Origin: Hyphomonadaceae bacterium JAD_PAG50586_4
GTDB taxonomy: Bacteria > Pseudomonadota > Alphaproteobacteria > Caulobacterales > Aquidulcibacteraceae
Direction: 5' to 3'
Assembly: GCA_023242925.1 (NCBI GenBank)
Contig: CP096134.1
Location: 496,001-560,000 of the forward strand
DNA length: 64,000 nt
Shown here: in pieces, positions 30,560-38,689 of the stretch
Layout: every line of letters begins with the position of its first letter
Numbering within the stretch: the first letter of the stretch is position 1
Notes under the pieces: generated by a model
What the model saw: only the letters and a program-made list of their open reading frames with translations
What the model was told of the DNA's origin: nothing
Databases searched by the model: none
Translations under genes and position numbers: made by a program

Positions 30560-30883
30560 TTAGGCGGCGTCGCCGTCCTTGATGATTTCCGTCATGGTCA
30601 CGCCCAGCCGGTCGTCCACCACAACGACTTCGCCGCGCGCCACGAGGCGGTTGTTCACGTAAATGTCGATCGCTTCGCCGACCTTGCGGTCGAGCTCGAT
30701 CACCGAGCCGCGCGCCAATCGGAGCAGGGCGGCGACTTCCATACTCGAGCGGCCAAGCACGGCCTGAATGTTCACCGGCACGTCAAACACCGCGGCAAGA
30801 TCGGCAGCCGAGCGCTCCGTATGCTCGCCAAAAGGCGTTTCCATTGGGGTCGGCGCAAACTCGTCGAGTTTTAGGTCACTCAT
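30560..30883 (-). CDS. fliN: Flagellar motor switch protein FliN
   Basis: A 107-residue C-ring protein: short acidic N-terminus, then the SpoA domain with VFDVPVNIQAVLGRSSMEV, LLRLARGSVIELDRKVGE and IYVNNRLVARGEVVVVDDRLG. It forms the base of the switch complex with FliM (not in this window) and binds FliH. Its position after fliH(flbE) and before flbD matches the Caulobacter operon. Confidence 0.95.
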   Translation of the reverse strand: MSDLKLDEFAPTPMETPFGEHTERSAADLAAVFDVPVNIQAVLGRSSMEVAALLRLARGSVIELDRKVGEAIDIYVNNRLVARGEVVVVDDRLGVTMTEIIKDGDAA

Positions 30884-30890
30884 ATCGTCC

Positions 30891-31499
30891 TCACGAATGC
30901 GTCGTCGGCGCCGCGAGCGCGGCTTCGATCAGGTCTTCAATGTGCTTGGCGGTGTCGTCGGGGCTCATCGTGATGATGCCGTCTGACCAATCGATGCTGA
31001 CTTCGCCGGCGCGCATGTCAGGTTGCGCACGAACCAGAATGGCGCCGCCATAGCCATGCTGATCGGCCATCGCCTCGATGCGCGGCTTCAAGCTTTCGCA
31101 GGCTTCGGGCGCGAGCTTGACGATGAGGCGCGGATTATGCCGCAGCGTGTCCATCACGGCTTCGATTGCCGCGATCGCGCGCTCGGCGCCGTAGGCGTCA
31201 AGGGCGGCGCCAGCAATTTTACGCGACGCACTGAGTGCTACGCGCGCGGCTTCCTCGCGCATGGCGCGGCTTTCGGCCTCGAGTTTGGTGATGAGGACTG
31301 TCATCTTGTCGGCGAGCGCCTGGAGCGCCGCAGCGCTTTGACGCTCGGCGGCCGCCAGCGCATCGTCAGCGCCGCGCTTGTAAGCAAGCTTGCGCTCGGC
31401 TTCGACTTCCTCGGCCTCGAACTTTTTCGGCGCGGTGTTGAGAATCCCACCGTCCGGCGTGAACTCGGTCTCGAAGGCGTATTTGCGAATGTTGGCCAT
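30891..31499 (-). CDS. fliH: FliH-type flagellar assembly protein (FlbE)
   Basis: A 202-residue protein with a FliH layout: N-terminal ~35 residues with aromatic/acidic character (FETEFTPDG), a long coiled coil with Ala/Glu (about 36-105, KFEAEEVEAERKLAYKRGA), and a C-terminal globular domain (VKLAPEACESLKPRIEAM). FliH regulates FliI and tethers it to FliN. In Caulobacter the gene at this place is flbE. ATG 31499 shares one base with the fliG stop; a TTG one codon upstream is less likely. Confidence 0.82.
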   Translation of the reverse strand: MANIRKYAFETEFTPDGGILNTAPKKFEAEEVEAERKLAYKRGADDALAAAERQSAAALQALADKMTVLITKLEAESRAMREEAARVALSASRKIAGAALDAYGAERAIAAIEAVMDTLRHNPRLIVKLAPEACESLKPRIEAMADQHGYGGAILVRAQPDMRAGEVSIDWSDGIITMSPDDTAKHIEDLIEAALAAPTTHS

Positions 31500-32560
31500 C
31501 AATAGATCAACTCGTCTTCGGCCTTGCCGTCGGACAAGACGATCTCGCCACGCGCCGCGAGGTCCTTGGCGATCGCCACCATGCGCGTCTGCGCGGCGTC
31601 GACATCCTTCAGGCGCACCGGACCCATGCCGGCCATTTCTTCCTTCAGAATTTTGCCGCCGCGCTCGGACATATTGGAGAAGAAGAGGGTGCGCAGGGCG
31701 TCCGAGGCGCCTTTGAGCGCGATGGCGAGATCGGCCTTATCGACAGAGCGCAGCAAGGTTTGCACGCCGCCGGCATCCAGTTTGTTCAGATCTTCGAACA
31801 CGAACATCAGCGCGCGAATGCGATCAGCAGAATCGCGGCTCCTGTCTTCCAGCGCGGCGATGAAGCGCCCTTCGGTGGCGCGGTCGAAATTGTTGAAGAT
31901 CTCGGCCATCATCTCATGGCTGTCGCGCTTGGAGGTGCGCGCCAGGTTCGACATGAATTCCGTGCGCAGTGTGAGTTCGATTTTTTCCAGGATTTCGCGC
32001 TGCACCGGCTCCATCGCCAGCATGCGCTGCACGCACTCGGCGGCGAATTCTTCCGGCAGTTCGCCAAGCACTTTGGCCGCGTGCTCGGGGCGCACCTTCG
32101 CCAGAACCACGGCGACCGTCTGGGGGTATTCATTCTTGAGATAGCTCGCGAGCACGGTTTCGTTGACGTTGGCAAGCTTATCCCAAATGTTGCGACCGGC
32201 CGGGCCGCGGATTTCCTCCATGAGCGTCTCGACCTTCTCCTTCGGGAGGAAAGCCGACAGCATGCGTTGGGTCTGTTCGAACGACCCCATCAGGGAGCCT
32301 GAGCCCGACAGCTTGGTTACGAATTCTATCACAAGCGCTTCAACGTTCGCCGCTGGCACCAGGCCGAGCGACGACATCGCCTGCGACACTTCTTTGATTT
32401 CGTCTTCCTCCATCGTCGACCAAAGCGCCTTGGCGCTGTCGCCGAGGCACATGAGAATGATCGCCGCCTTCTCAGCGCCGGTATAGCGGGCTATTTCGGC
32501 CTTAGTGTCGGCCGCTGGCTTGGCGACTTCGGTCGCGGAGGGTTTGGCTAAAGCGTTCAT
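31499..32560 (-). CDS. fliG: Flagellar motor switch protein FliG
   Basis: A 353-residue C-ring rotor protein. It has the N-terminal FliF-binding domain ([12 protein letters not shown]), the middle domain with the EHPQT-type motif here [13 protein letters not shown], and the C-terminal torque domain with the charged helix [20 protein letters not shown], where the Lys, Arg and Asp residues contact MotA. It starts just after fliF and overlaps fliH. Confidence 0.97.
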   Translation of the reverse strand: MNALAKPSATEVAKPAADTKAEIARYTGAEKAAIILMCLGDSAKALWSTMEEDEIKEVSQAMSSLGLVPAANVEALVIEFVTKLSGSGSLMGSFEQTQRMLSAFLPKEKVETLMEEIRGPAGRNIWDKLANVNETVLASYLKNEYPQTVAVVLAKVRPEHAAKVLGELPEEFAAECVQRMLAMEPVQREILEKIELTLRTEFMSNLARTSKRDSHEMMAEIFNNFDRATEGRFIAALEDRSRDSADRIRALMFVFEDLNKLDAGGVQTLLRSVDKADLAIALKGASDALRTLFFSNMSERGGKILKEEMAGMGPVRLKDVDAAQTRMVAIAKDLAARGEIVLSDGKAEDELIY

Positions 32561-32562
32561 CT

Positions 32563-34160
32563 CTACAGCGCGTTGTTGAGCCAGCCGCGGATGATCTGGA
32601 CCGATTCATCCGGGTGCTTTTCGACCACATCGGCAACCTTCTTGACGGAAGAGGCGCGCACGCGGCCTTGGATCTGGGCGAAGTCAATGGCGTCTTCTTC
32701 GGGTTCTGGCGGCGGCAAAGCAGCCGCGGCGCTCGCGGGGCCGGGCAGCGCCGGCGCCGCGCCAGGCAGATTGGCGCCGGCGTTTTGACCGCCGCGCATC
32801 AGGCCGGTGATCAGGGGCGCAGCACGAAGAAAACGAATGCGAGCGAGGCGACAAGAGCTGCGACGAGCTCAATAATTCGCATCGTATCGAAGTTGTCGAA
32901 GAAGCCGGGCTCTGCTGGTTCTTCGCCAACGGGCATGCGCGCAAACTGAGCGTTCACGACCTCAACCACATCGCCGCGCTCGGCGTTGAAGCCGACAGCC
33001 GAGCGCACCAGCGCGAGCAGGCGCTGCATCTCTTCTTCCGAACGCGGCGCGTAGGTTGGCGCCGCGCCATCGGCGCCAGGCGTGGTCACGCCATCGACAG
33101 CGACGGCGACCGAGAGCCTGCGAATGCGGCCGCCTTCGCTCACTTCCGTGCGTGTGGTGCGTGAGATTTCGTAGTTGACGGTTTCTTGGCTCGAATTGTT
33201 GGTGTCCTGCGAACCGTTGCCCGAGCCCGCGCCGGTGGGGTCGGGCACGTTGGCGCCGGCGGTGGCGGCTTGCGGGCTGTCACCGCTGGCGGAGGTTTCT
33301 TCCGTCGTTGATGTCGATCGCACCACGCGGCCTTCCGGATCGAAACGCTCAGAGGTTTCGCTGACGCGGTTGAAGTCCATCTCCGCGCTGACCTGAACGC
33401 GCGCATTGCCCTGGCCGACAACGCCTTCAACGATGTTCGTCACGGTCTGGCGGACACGCTCTTCCGTCGCTGTCTGACGTGAATCGATGCCCTCGGCGAT
33501 GGCGCCGTCTTCCGATTGCGCCGCCGCGAGCAAGCGGCCGGTCTCGTCCACGATGGTGACGCGGCTGGTGGTCAAACCCGGCGTGGCGCTGGCGACGAGA
33601 TTGCGGATGGCGCGAACCTGGCTTGCGTTGAGTTCGTCGCGGCGCAGGCGCAGCACGATCGACGCCGAAGGCTGTTCGGTTTCGCGCGAGAACAATTGCC
33701 GCTCCGGCAACACCAAGTGCACGCGCGCGGCGGCGATGCCGTCGAGCGAACCGATCGTGCGGGCCAGTTCGCCCTCGAGCGCACGCAGCCGGTTGATGTT
33801 CTGCTGGAACTGGGTTTGGCCAAGCGCGTCCGGCTCATCGAAAATCTCGTAGCCGATCGAGCCTTGCGAAGGCAGGCCGTCGGCCGACAGCATCATCCGC
33901 GCTTCCAGCACACGCGAGCGCGCCACGAAGATCGAGGAGCCGTCGCCGCGCAGTTCGTAGGGAATGTCTGCGGCTTCTAGACGCTGGGTGATCTCGCCGG
34001 CTTCGCGCATCTCGACGCCGGAGAAGAGCAGGGCCTTTTCCTCGGCGCCCATGCGCACGACGAGCGTAAAGATGAGGGCGGCGGCGACAGCCGTGATGCC
34101 GAGCGCCGCGATCAAACGCGTCGGCCCCGCCTTAAGAATCAGATCGAAAAATCCGTTCAC
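32563..34160 (-). CDS. fliF: Flagellar MS-ring protein FliF (one frameshift near 32814)
   Basis: About 532 residues after repair. TM1 is at about 15-37 ([17 protein letters not shown]), then the ring-building motifs [32 protein letters not shown] and [15 protein letters not shown]2 is near residue 425-447. The C-terminal FliG-binding tail ([20 protein letters not shown]) is encoded in the next frame: the run of four C/G at 32814-32817 lacks one base, giving a false stop after VLRP. FliF forms the inner-membrane ring on which the motor is built. It is the first gene of the fliF-flhA operon and has a CtrA box 90 bases upstream. Confidence 0.95.
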
Positions 34161-34249
34161 GCCCCAGCCTCGTCCGCAAACACGCGCGAGACCGCCCCCA
34201 AATCAGGTGGGCAAATCTCGCCGGTCGGCAGAAATTGCCCATCTGGGCG

Positions 34250-34264
34250 TGAAGCAATCGTTAA
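34250..34264 (-). promoter_or_regulatory. CtrA box of the fliF promoter (TTAA-N7-TTCA)
   Basis: On the minus strand TTAA-CGATTGC-TTCA, seven of eight consensus positions with exact spacing, 90 bases before fliF. CtrA control of fliF is established in Caulobacter. Confidence 0.6.
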
Positions 34265-34282
34265 CCACGATGTTCACGCGCA

Positions 34283-34311
34283 AAGGCCCCCGCCGGTGAG
34301 GCGAGGGCCTT
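34283..34311 (-). terminator. Hairpin terminator between sciP and fliF
   Basis: AAGGCCC-c-CGCC pairs with GGCG-a-GGGCCTT around a five-base loop. It follows the sciP stop by 40 bases; read leftward it is followed by TT only, so efficiency is uncertain. Confidence 0.6.
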
Positions 34312-34351
34312 GTAAAAGCGTCAATGAAAGCGCGCCCGAGAGCGCGGCGCA

Positions 34352-34636
34352 TTACTGAGTCGGCGCGCCGCGGTAGTGCTGGATGCGCGTCGTGCGCAGG
34401 CCCGGCAGACCGTGCTTCTCAATCGACTTACGCCAGCCGTCGAACTCTTCTTCAGAGAGGCCGTAGCGCGCGCAGGCATCTTCCATCGTCAGCAGACCGC
34501 CGCGCACGGCGGCGACCACTTCTGCCTTGCGACGGATCACCCAACGCGTGGTGCCCGGCGGCGGCAGATCGTCCAAAGTGAGCGGGTTCCCATCAGGACC
34601 CATCACCATCCCATCATAGCGGCGTTGCTTCTGCAT
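34352..34636 (-). CDS. sciP: CtrA inhibitor protein SciP (DUF1153)
   Basis: A 94-residue helix-turn-helix protein with the DUF1153 signature: GPDGNPLTLDDLPPP, RWVIRRKAEVVAAVRGGLL and GLPGLRTTRIQHYR. In Caulobacter SciP builds up after replication starts, binds CtrA and stops it activating promoters. Its place between flgE and fliF is kept from Caulobacter. A pair of oppositely oriented TTAG/TTAC-N7 boxes lies 47-130 bases upstream, and a GANTC site is at 34745-34749. A good AAGGAG ribosome site precedes the start. Confidence 0.95.
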   Translation of the reverse strand: MQKQRRYDGMVMGPDGNPLTLDDLPPPGTTRWVIRRKAEVVAAVRGGLLTMEDACARYGLSEEEFDGWRKSIEKHGLPGLRTTRIQHYRGAPTQ

Positions 34637-34682
34637 GGCGCCTTTCTCCTTGTTTCTTCCACACCACCATAGATCGGATGGG

Positions 34683-34766
34683 CTAAGAAACGACTAAGAC
34701 CAGAGCTAAAATCTGGTAAGGCGCGTGTCCCAAACTAGTACACGGATTCTCTTACTCGTTTCTTAC
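34683..34766. repeat. Long inverted repeat with CtrA-box-like halves upstream of sciP
   Basis: Arm 34683-34699 reads, on the minus strand, TTAG-TCGTTTC-TTAG; arm 34750-34766 reads, on the plus strand, TTAC-TCGTTTC-TTAC. The arms are 15/17 complementary with a 50-base spacer. Each arm has the TTAA-N7-TTAA architecture with G or C for the last A. Smaller inverted pieces (CCAGA/TCTGG, GTGT/ACAC) lie in the spacer. It may be a double CtrA/SciP-type site or the transcript end of flgE. Confidence 0.65.
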
Positions 34767-34781
34767 CTCAATTCTTTTGTT

Positions 34782-36082
34782 TTAGCGTTTCACCATCAAT
34801 AGTTCCTCGAGCATTTGGTCTGCTGTGGTGATGATGCGTGACGCGGCGGAGTAGGCGCGCTGCGTGGTGATGAGGTTCGTAAATTCAGCTGCGAGATCGA
34901 CATTCGACGCCTCAAGCGCGCCAGACACGACACGACCAGCGCCGCCCGCGTTTGCAGCGTTGATGTTGTATAGACCCGAGTTGAGTGTTGTGCGGAATGC
35001 GCCGCCTTGGTCGGGCGCCAAGCCGTTTGGATTCACAAAGGTCGCCAACGGGATTTGATAAAGCGCGCGCGCACGCCCGTTCGAGAACTGCGCCGTCAAG
35101 AATCCATCGCCTTCGAGAATGAGGCCGACGAGGTCGCCAGGGGGCACGCCATCGACATTGACCGATGTGATGCCGAAGCTCTTGGCGTTTTGCGTCACAC
35201 CGGTGAGGTCCAGCGCGAGGTCTTGGGGGCTGCGCCGGTGGTCGCAGCCCAGTCGATCACGAAACTCTCAAGGCTGGGTGAGACCGTCGCAACCGTGCCG
35301 TCGGTATTGTGCGAAACCGTACCACTGGCCAACAAGCCGCCGGTGGCGACGCCGCCGACAATGTTGCTGTCTGGGCGCGCATAGACTTCAACCTGCCACG
35401 TGTTGGGGCTGGTCTTCAAAAATCCGAATGAGATGGTGCGCGGCGCGCCCAGGGAATCATAGACTTCAAGTGAGCTCTCGAAATGTGCGGTCAAATTGCC
35501 GAGTGCGAGGTCGCCGGCAACGTAAGCGCCGGTGTAATTGGCTTGGTCGGAGTTTAAGTTGGCGTTGATTTCGACGTCGGATGTCGGTTCAGCCAAACCG
35601 CCGACGCCGGCGATGTTGATCGGCTCGATCGCGGACAGCGAGGTTGGCGAGGAAACGACGGTCCCGTCGCTGTTAACGGGCCAGCCCTGTAGGAACAGCC
35701 CTTGAGCGTTGACCATGTATCCATCAGCATCAATTGTGAAGGAGCCCGCGCGCGTAAACAGCACCGAGCCCCCATTCGAGAGCTGGCTGCTGTTGGGCGA
35801 TACTATGAAAAAGCCGTCGCCGGAGATTGCCAAGTCGGTCGTCGAGCGAGATTGCTCGAGTGAGCCTTGCAGAGAAATTTGTTGGCGTGTCAGCGGCAGC
35901 ACGCCCCCGGCGTTGTAGGTGGTGGCTGAGTTCTGGGCGTTCACGAGGGCGCTGAACTCCACGCCTGAGCGTTTGTAGCCAACAGTATTTACGTTGGCGA
36001 TGTTGTCGGAGATGGTTGCAAGCGCGCTCGAATTGGCGGTGAGGCCAGAGACGCCCGCGCGCAGGGCGGTGTAAATCGACAT
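34782..36082 (-). CDS. flgE: Flagellar hook protein FlgE (one frameshift near 35225)
   Basis: About 433 residues after repair. It starts with YTALRAGVSGLTANSSALA and ISDNIANVNTVGYK, the rod/hook N-terminal coiled coil, contains the FlgE-specific DLAISGDGFFIVSPNSSQ, and ends with ALEASNVDLAAEFTNLITTQRAYSAASR, the C-terminal coil. The frame is lost at the GGGGG/CCCCC run near 35225: AATTGAAP should continue as QDLALDLTGVTQNAK, so one base is missing. It polymerises to form the hook. Third gene of a fliK-flgD-flgE unit; 109 bases separate it from flgD. Confidence 0.94.
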
Positions 36083-36191
36083 GGTCTAGCTCCATCGCCG
36101 GGCGTTGGTCGCGCCGCGGCATCAAAAGTTCTCGAATGGAGCGCTTCTGCGCGTGTTTTGAGCGCCGGCGTTCGGCCAGCGTGTGGTTCAA

Positions 36192-36872
36192 TCACCCGAG
36201 CACGGATCTGATCTTGTCGAACGTTCGCATGCCCGATGGTGTGATGATCGACGGTGTCGTGCCTGAGAAGTCTACGCCCATGATGGTTTCGCGAACCCGA
36301 ACGATGGCGTCGACATTTTCGCCATCGGCCGTCGCTTCGATCTCAACTGTGTAGACACCGTCAGTCGCGGTTTGGCCGTTCGTCTTCACACCATCCCAGG
36401 TAAACAGATGCTCGCCACCAGCGCTCGACACCTGGTCTGTGGTGTAAACGGCGCGACCTGAACTATCGCGAACCGTTACCGTTACGCTGTCGGCGCCGCC
36501 GTCCGGCAATACGTAAGCCCAGTTCGCTTCGCCGCCGGCAAGGTAGGTCTCATCTGCTTCGATGATCGCGTCTTTGCCCAAATAGGAGAGAGCCGCACTC
36601 GCCGACGCCGCTTGATATTGGCCGACCAGCGTTTCCATTTGCTGATTGGTGCGGATCTGCTGCTCGACTTGGCTGAACTGCACCAGTTGCTGGGTGAACT
36701 GCGTTGAATCCATTGGCGCGAGCGGATCTTGATTTTGCAGTTGCGCCGTCAGCAGCGTGAGGAACGTGTCGAAATTGTTCGCAAGCGACGCCGTGTCGCT
36801 ACTGGCCTGCGTTGTGCTTCCAGTCGCTGCGCCAACGCCGTTATTGGCGTTGATAAGATCAAAGCTAGCCAT
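36192..36872 (-). CDS. flgD: Flagellar hook assembly scaffold protein FlgD
   Basis: A 226-residue hook cap. The conserved N-terminal segment is NFDTFLTLLTAQLQNQDPL and FTQQLVQFSQVEQQ; a Tudor-like and fibronectin-like body follows (VYTTDQVSSAGGEHLFTWDG). It caps the growing hook and is removed at the end of assembly. It starts nine bases after fliK on the same strand and precedes flgE. Confidence 0.95.
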   Translation of the reverse strand: MASFDLINANNGVGAATGSTTQASSDTASLANNFDTFLTLLTAQLQNQDPLAPMDSTQFTQQLVQFSQVEQQIRTNQQMETLVGQYQAASASAALSYLGKDAIIEADETYLAGGEANWAYVLPDGGADSVTVTVRDSSGRAVYTTDQVSSAGGEHLFTWDGVKTNGQTATDGVYTVEIEATADGENVDAIVRVRETIMGVDFSGTTPSIITPSGMRTFDKIRSVLG

Positions 36873-36881
36873 TGCTTGCTC

Positions 36882-38327
36882 CTAAGCGATCACGTCGACG
36901 CGGACACCGCGCCAACGTTCAAGGCCAATGGGGCGCGCCAAAGGCGCTTGTGTTTCAACTGTATCGATGTCGGCGCTGGAATTGCCGCCGCGGTCAGCTT
37001 GACCGTTTGCATCTTGCGCGTCTTCGCGACTCTGGCGCAGATCAAAGGAAAGGCCGTTGTCGCTGAGCTCCAGCCCTGCCGCTTGCAGATTTTGCTCCAA
37101 CTCGCGGGCGTGGCGCGCCAATTCGGTTAGCGCTTGCGGGCTATCGGCGGCGATAACCGCCGTTACCTTGTGATCACGGGTAACTTCAAGTTTCACCTCG
37201 ACGCGTCCTAGCTCCGGCGGATCAAGACGCAGCTCAAAGCGTGTGGTCTCACCGTCAAACCGGCGCACGATCTCGCGCGCTACTTGCGCGGCGGGTGGGG
37301 CGCTGCGCGCAAGATGCTCGGCGGTCACCGCTTGCGTTTGCGCGGCGGCATTTGCCGCCGCCGCGCTGAGCGCACTGGCGGCGGGTGCTATCGTGGCGCC
37401 TGCATCCGCATTTACGCCAGCCGTGGCAGCGCCGCTTGCGTCGGCTACGATGATCGGTGCGGGAGGCGCGCTTGGGCGTCCTGCGTCTGGTTTTGCTTGG
37501 CCGCGTGGCGCGGATTTCTCGAGCGCGGCTTCAAATTTTTCCTGTGTGGAGCCGTCGTCACTTGTCACGACGATTTTTGCTTCCGGTTCGCCAGACGCTT
37601 TGCCTGGTGTGGGTGGTGTTGAAACCGCCTCGGGCGTAAGACGCGGTGCGGGCGACGCAGAGAAGGCGGACGGTGTTGGCGACGTCTGGCTTTTCTCTGC
37701 GCTTTTCATTTCTGCTGCGGCAGGCGCCGGTGGCGCGCGCGGCGCAGGCGCGGCTTGCGCGACAATCTGTGGCGGCGGCCCAGCATCTGCGGGGCGCTCA
37801 ACTGGCGCGCCGGCCACGTCAGCGCCGGGCGCAGGGGTTGTGGGTGGCGTGAGGGTGAGCGGCGTGGCGCCTGGTGCGGCGCTCGGCGAGGCCATCGCAT
37901 CCAAAGGTGCTGCGGCGTCGATTGGCGCCAGCGCCGAGGGCGCGGCTTCGACGGGCGCTCCGGGATTTGAAAGTGTGCTCTTAGGGTCAGTCGCCGTCGC
38001 GACATTCGTATGCGCGATCAATTGCACCAGCACCGGCGCGCCGATCGGCGGCTGCGTTTGTGGTTCAGCTTGCAGCGTCGCTTCGGTGTTTGCGTCCGTC
38101 GCGGAGGGCTCGTCGCCGATGTTTGATTCATCGGGCGCTGTCTCGGCGCGTGCATTGGCGTCGCGCGCGGCTGGCGCTGCGTGCACGGCCGCATCTTGGC
38201 TCTCGGCCGCGAGGTGATCGTCGAAACTTGCCGCGCTCGCGCTCTGAGGCTGAGCAGCGCCCCTCAGCGCCATCGATTTCGACGGCGGCGGCGCAGCGCT
38301 CACAAATGCCTCAGCGGCGTAGCCCAT
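36882..38327 (-). CDS. fliK: Flagellar hook-length control protein FliK
   Basis: A 481-residue protein. The N-terminal ~350 residues are an Ala/Pro/Thr-rich unstructured ruler. The C-terminal Flg_hook domain is clear: TTRFELRLDPPELGRVEVKL and LARHARELEQNLQAAGLEL. It measures hook length and switches FlhB specificity. ATG 38327 is preferred to earlier in-frame starts because a sigma-54 promoter lies at 38368-38382, whose start point would fall near 38356, which excludes longer versions. Confidence 0.9.
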   Translation of the reverse strand: MGYAAEAFVSAAPPPSKSMALRGAAQPQSASAASFDDHLAAESQDAAVHAAPAARDANARAETAPDESNIGDEPSATDANTEATLQAEPQTQPPIGAPVLVQLIAHTNVATATDPKSTLSNPGAPVEAAPSALAPIDAAAPLDAMASPSAAPGATPLTLTPPTTPAPGADVAGAPVERPADAGPPPQIVAQAAPAPRAPPAPAAAEMKSAEKSQTSPTPSAFSASPAPRLTPEAVSTPPTPGKASGEPEAKIVVTSDDGSTQEKFEAALEKSAPRGQAKPDAGRPSAPPAPIIVADASGAATAGVNADAGATIAPAASALSAAAANAAAQTQAVTAEHLARSAPPAAQVAREIVRRFDGETTRFELRLDPPELGRVEVKLEVTRDHKVTAVIAADSPQALTELARHARELEQNLQAAGLELSDNGLSFDLRQSREDAQDANGQADRGGNSSADIDTVETQAPLARPIGLERWRGVRVDVIA

Positions 38328-38367
38328 AAATCCCCAAGCCCGCGCGCAACGCGGCTCGAAATCCAGA

Positions 38368-38382
38368 GCAAACCTTGGGCCA
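38368..38382 (-). promoter_or_regulatory. Sigma-54 promoter for fliK-flgD-flgE
   Basis: Minus strand TGGC-CCAAGGT-TTGC: the GG and GC elements have the exact 10-base separation of the -24/-12 consensus. About 40 bases before the fliK start. Confidence 0.7.
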
Positions 38383-38506
38383 CGCCATTTACCAATAAAA
38401 AATGTCGTCAATACAACGACATAATGCATGCCCCCGCGCCGGCGCCCCTCGCAGCCTCGGCAAAATCCGCCCAGACCGGCCGGCAAGTCCTGCCGGCCAT
38501 TAACCT

Positions 38507-38521
38507 TGGCCCCGTCCTTGC
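38507..38521 (+). promoter_or_regulatory. Sigma-54 promoter for flgK-flgL
   Basis: TGGC-CCCGTCC-TTGC with exact -24/-12 spacing, facing flgK. It implies a leader of about 155 bases before the flgK ATG. Confidence 0.6.
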
Positions 38522-38689
38522 GATGAGTGCGGCGGTCTCTCTTTGCGACGGCCGCGCCGCCGCAACGGTCCTGACGGAGAAAAGCGTGTTATATCAACCG
38601 CTTAAATTCACGCCGCGCGCGTGCGCAGCGCTATCTGAGGGTCGGCAAAATCGACCGGGCGCCGGGCGCTTTCTGCCGGGGGCGCGGCT

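Larger units (their letters stand above)
38328..38689. promoter_or_regulatory. Divergent fliK / flgK regulatory region
   Basis: A 362-base stretch without a supported gene. It holds two sigma-54-type promoters facing outward (listed separately). Between them are an A/T-rich run (38391-38426) and a 7-bp inverted repeat, ATGTCGT at 38402-38408 and ACGACAT at 38416-38422. In Caulobacter the same arrangement uses FlbD ftr sites and IHF; which bases bind FlbD here cannot be told. Confidence 0.65.
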
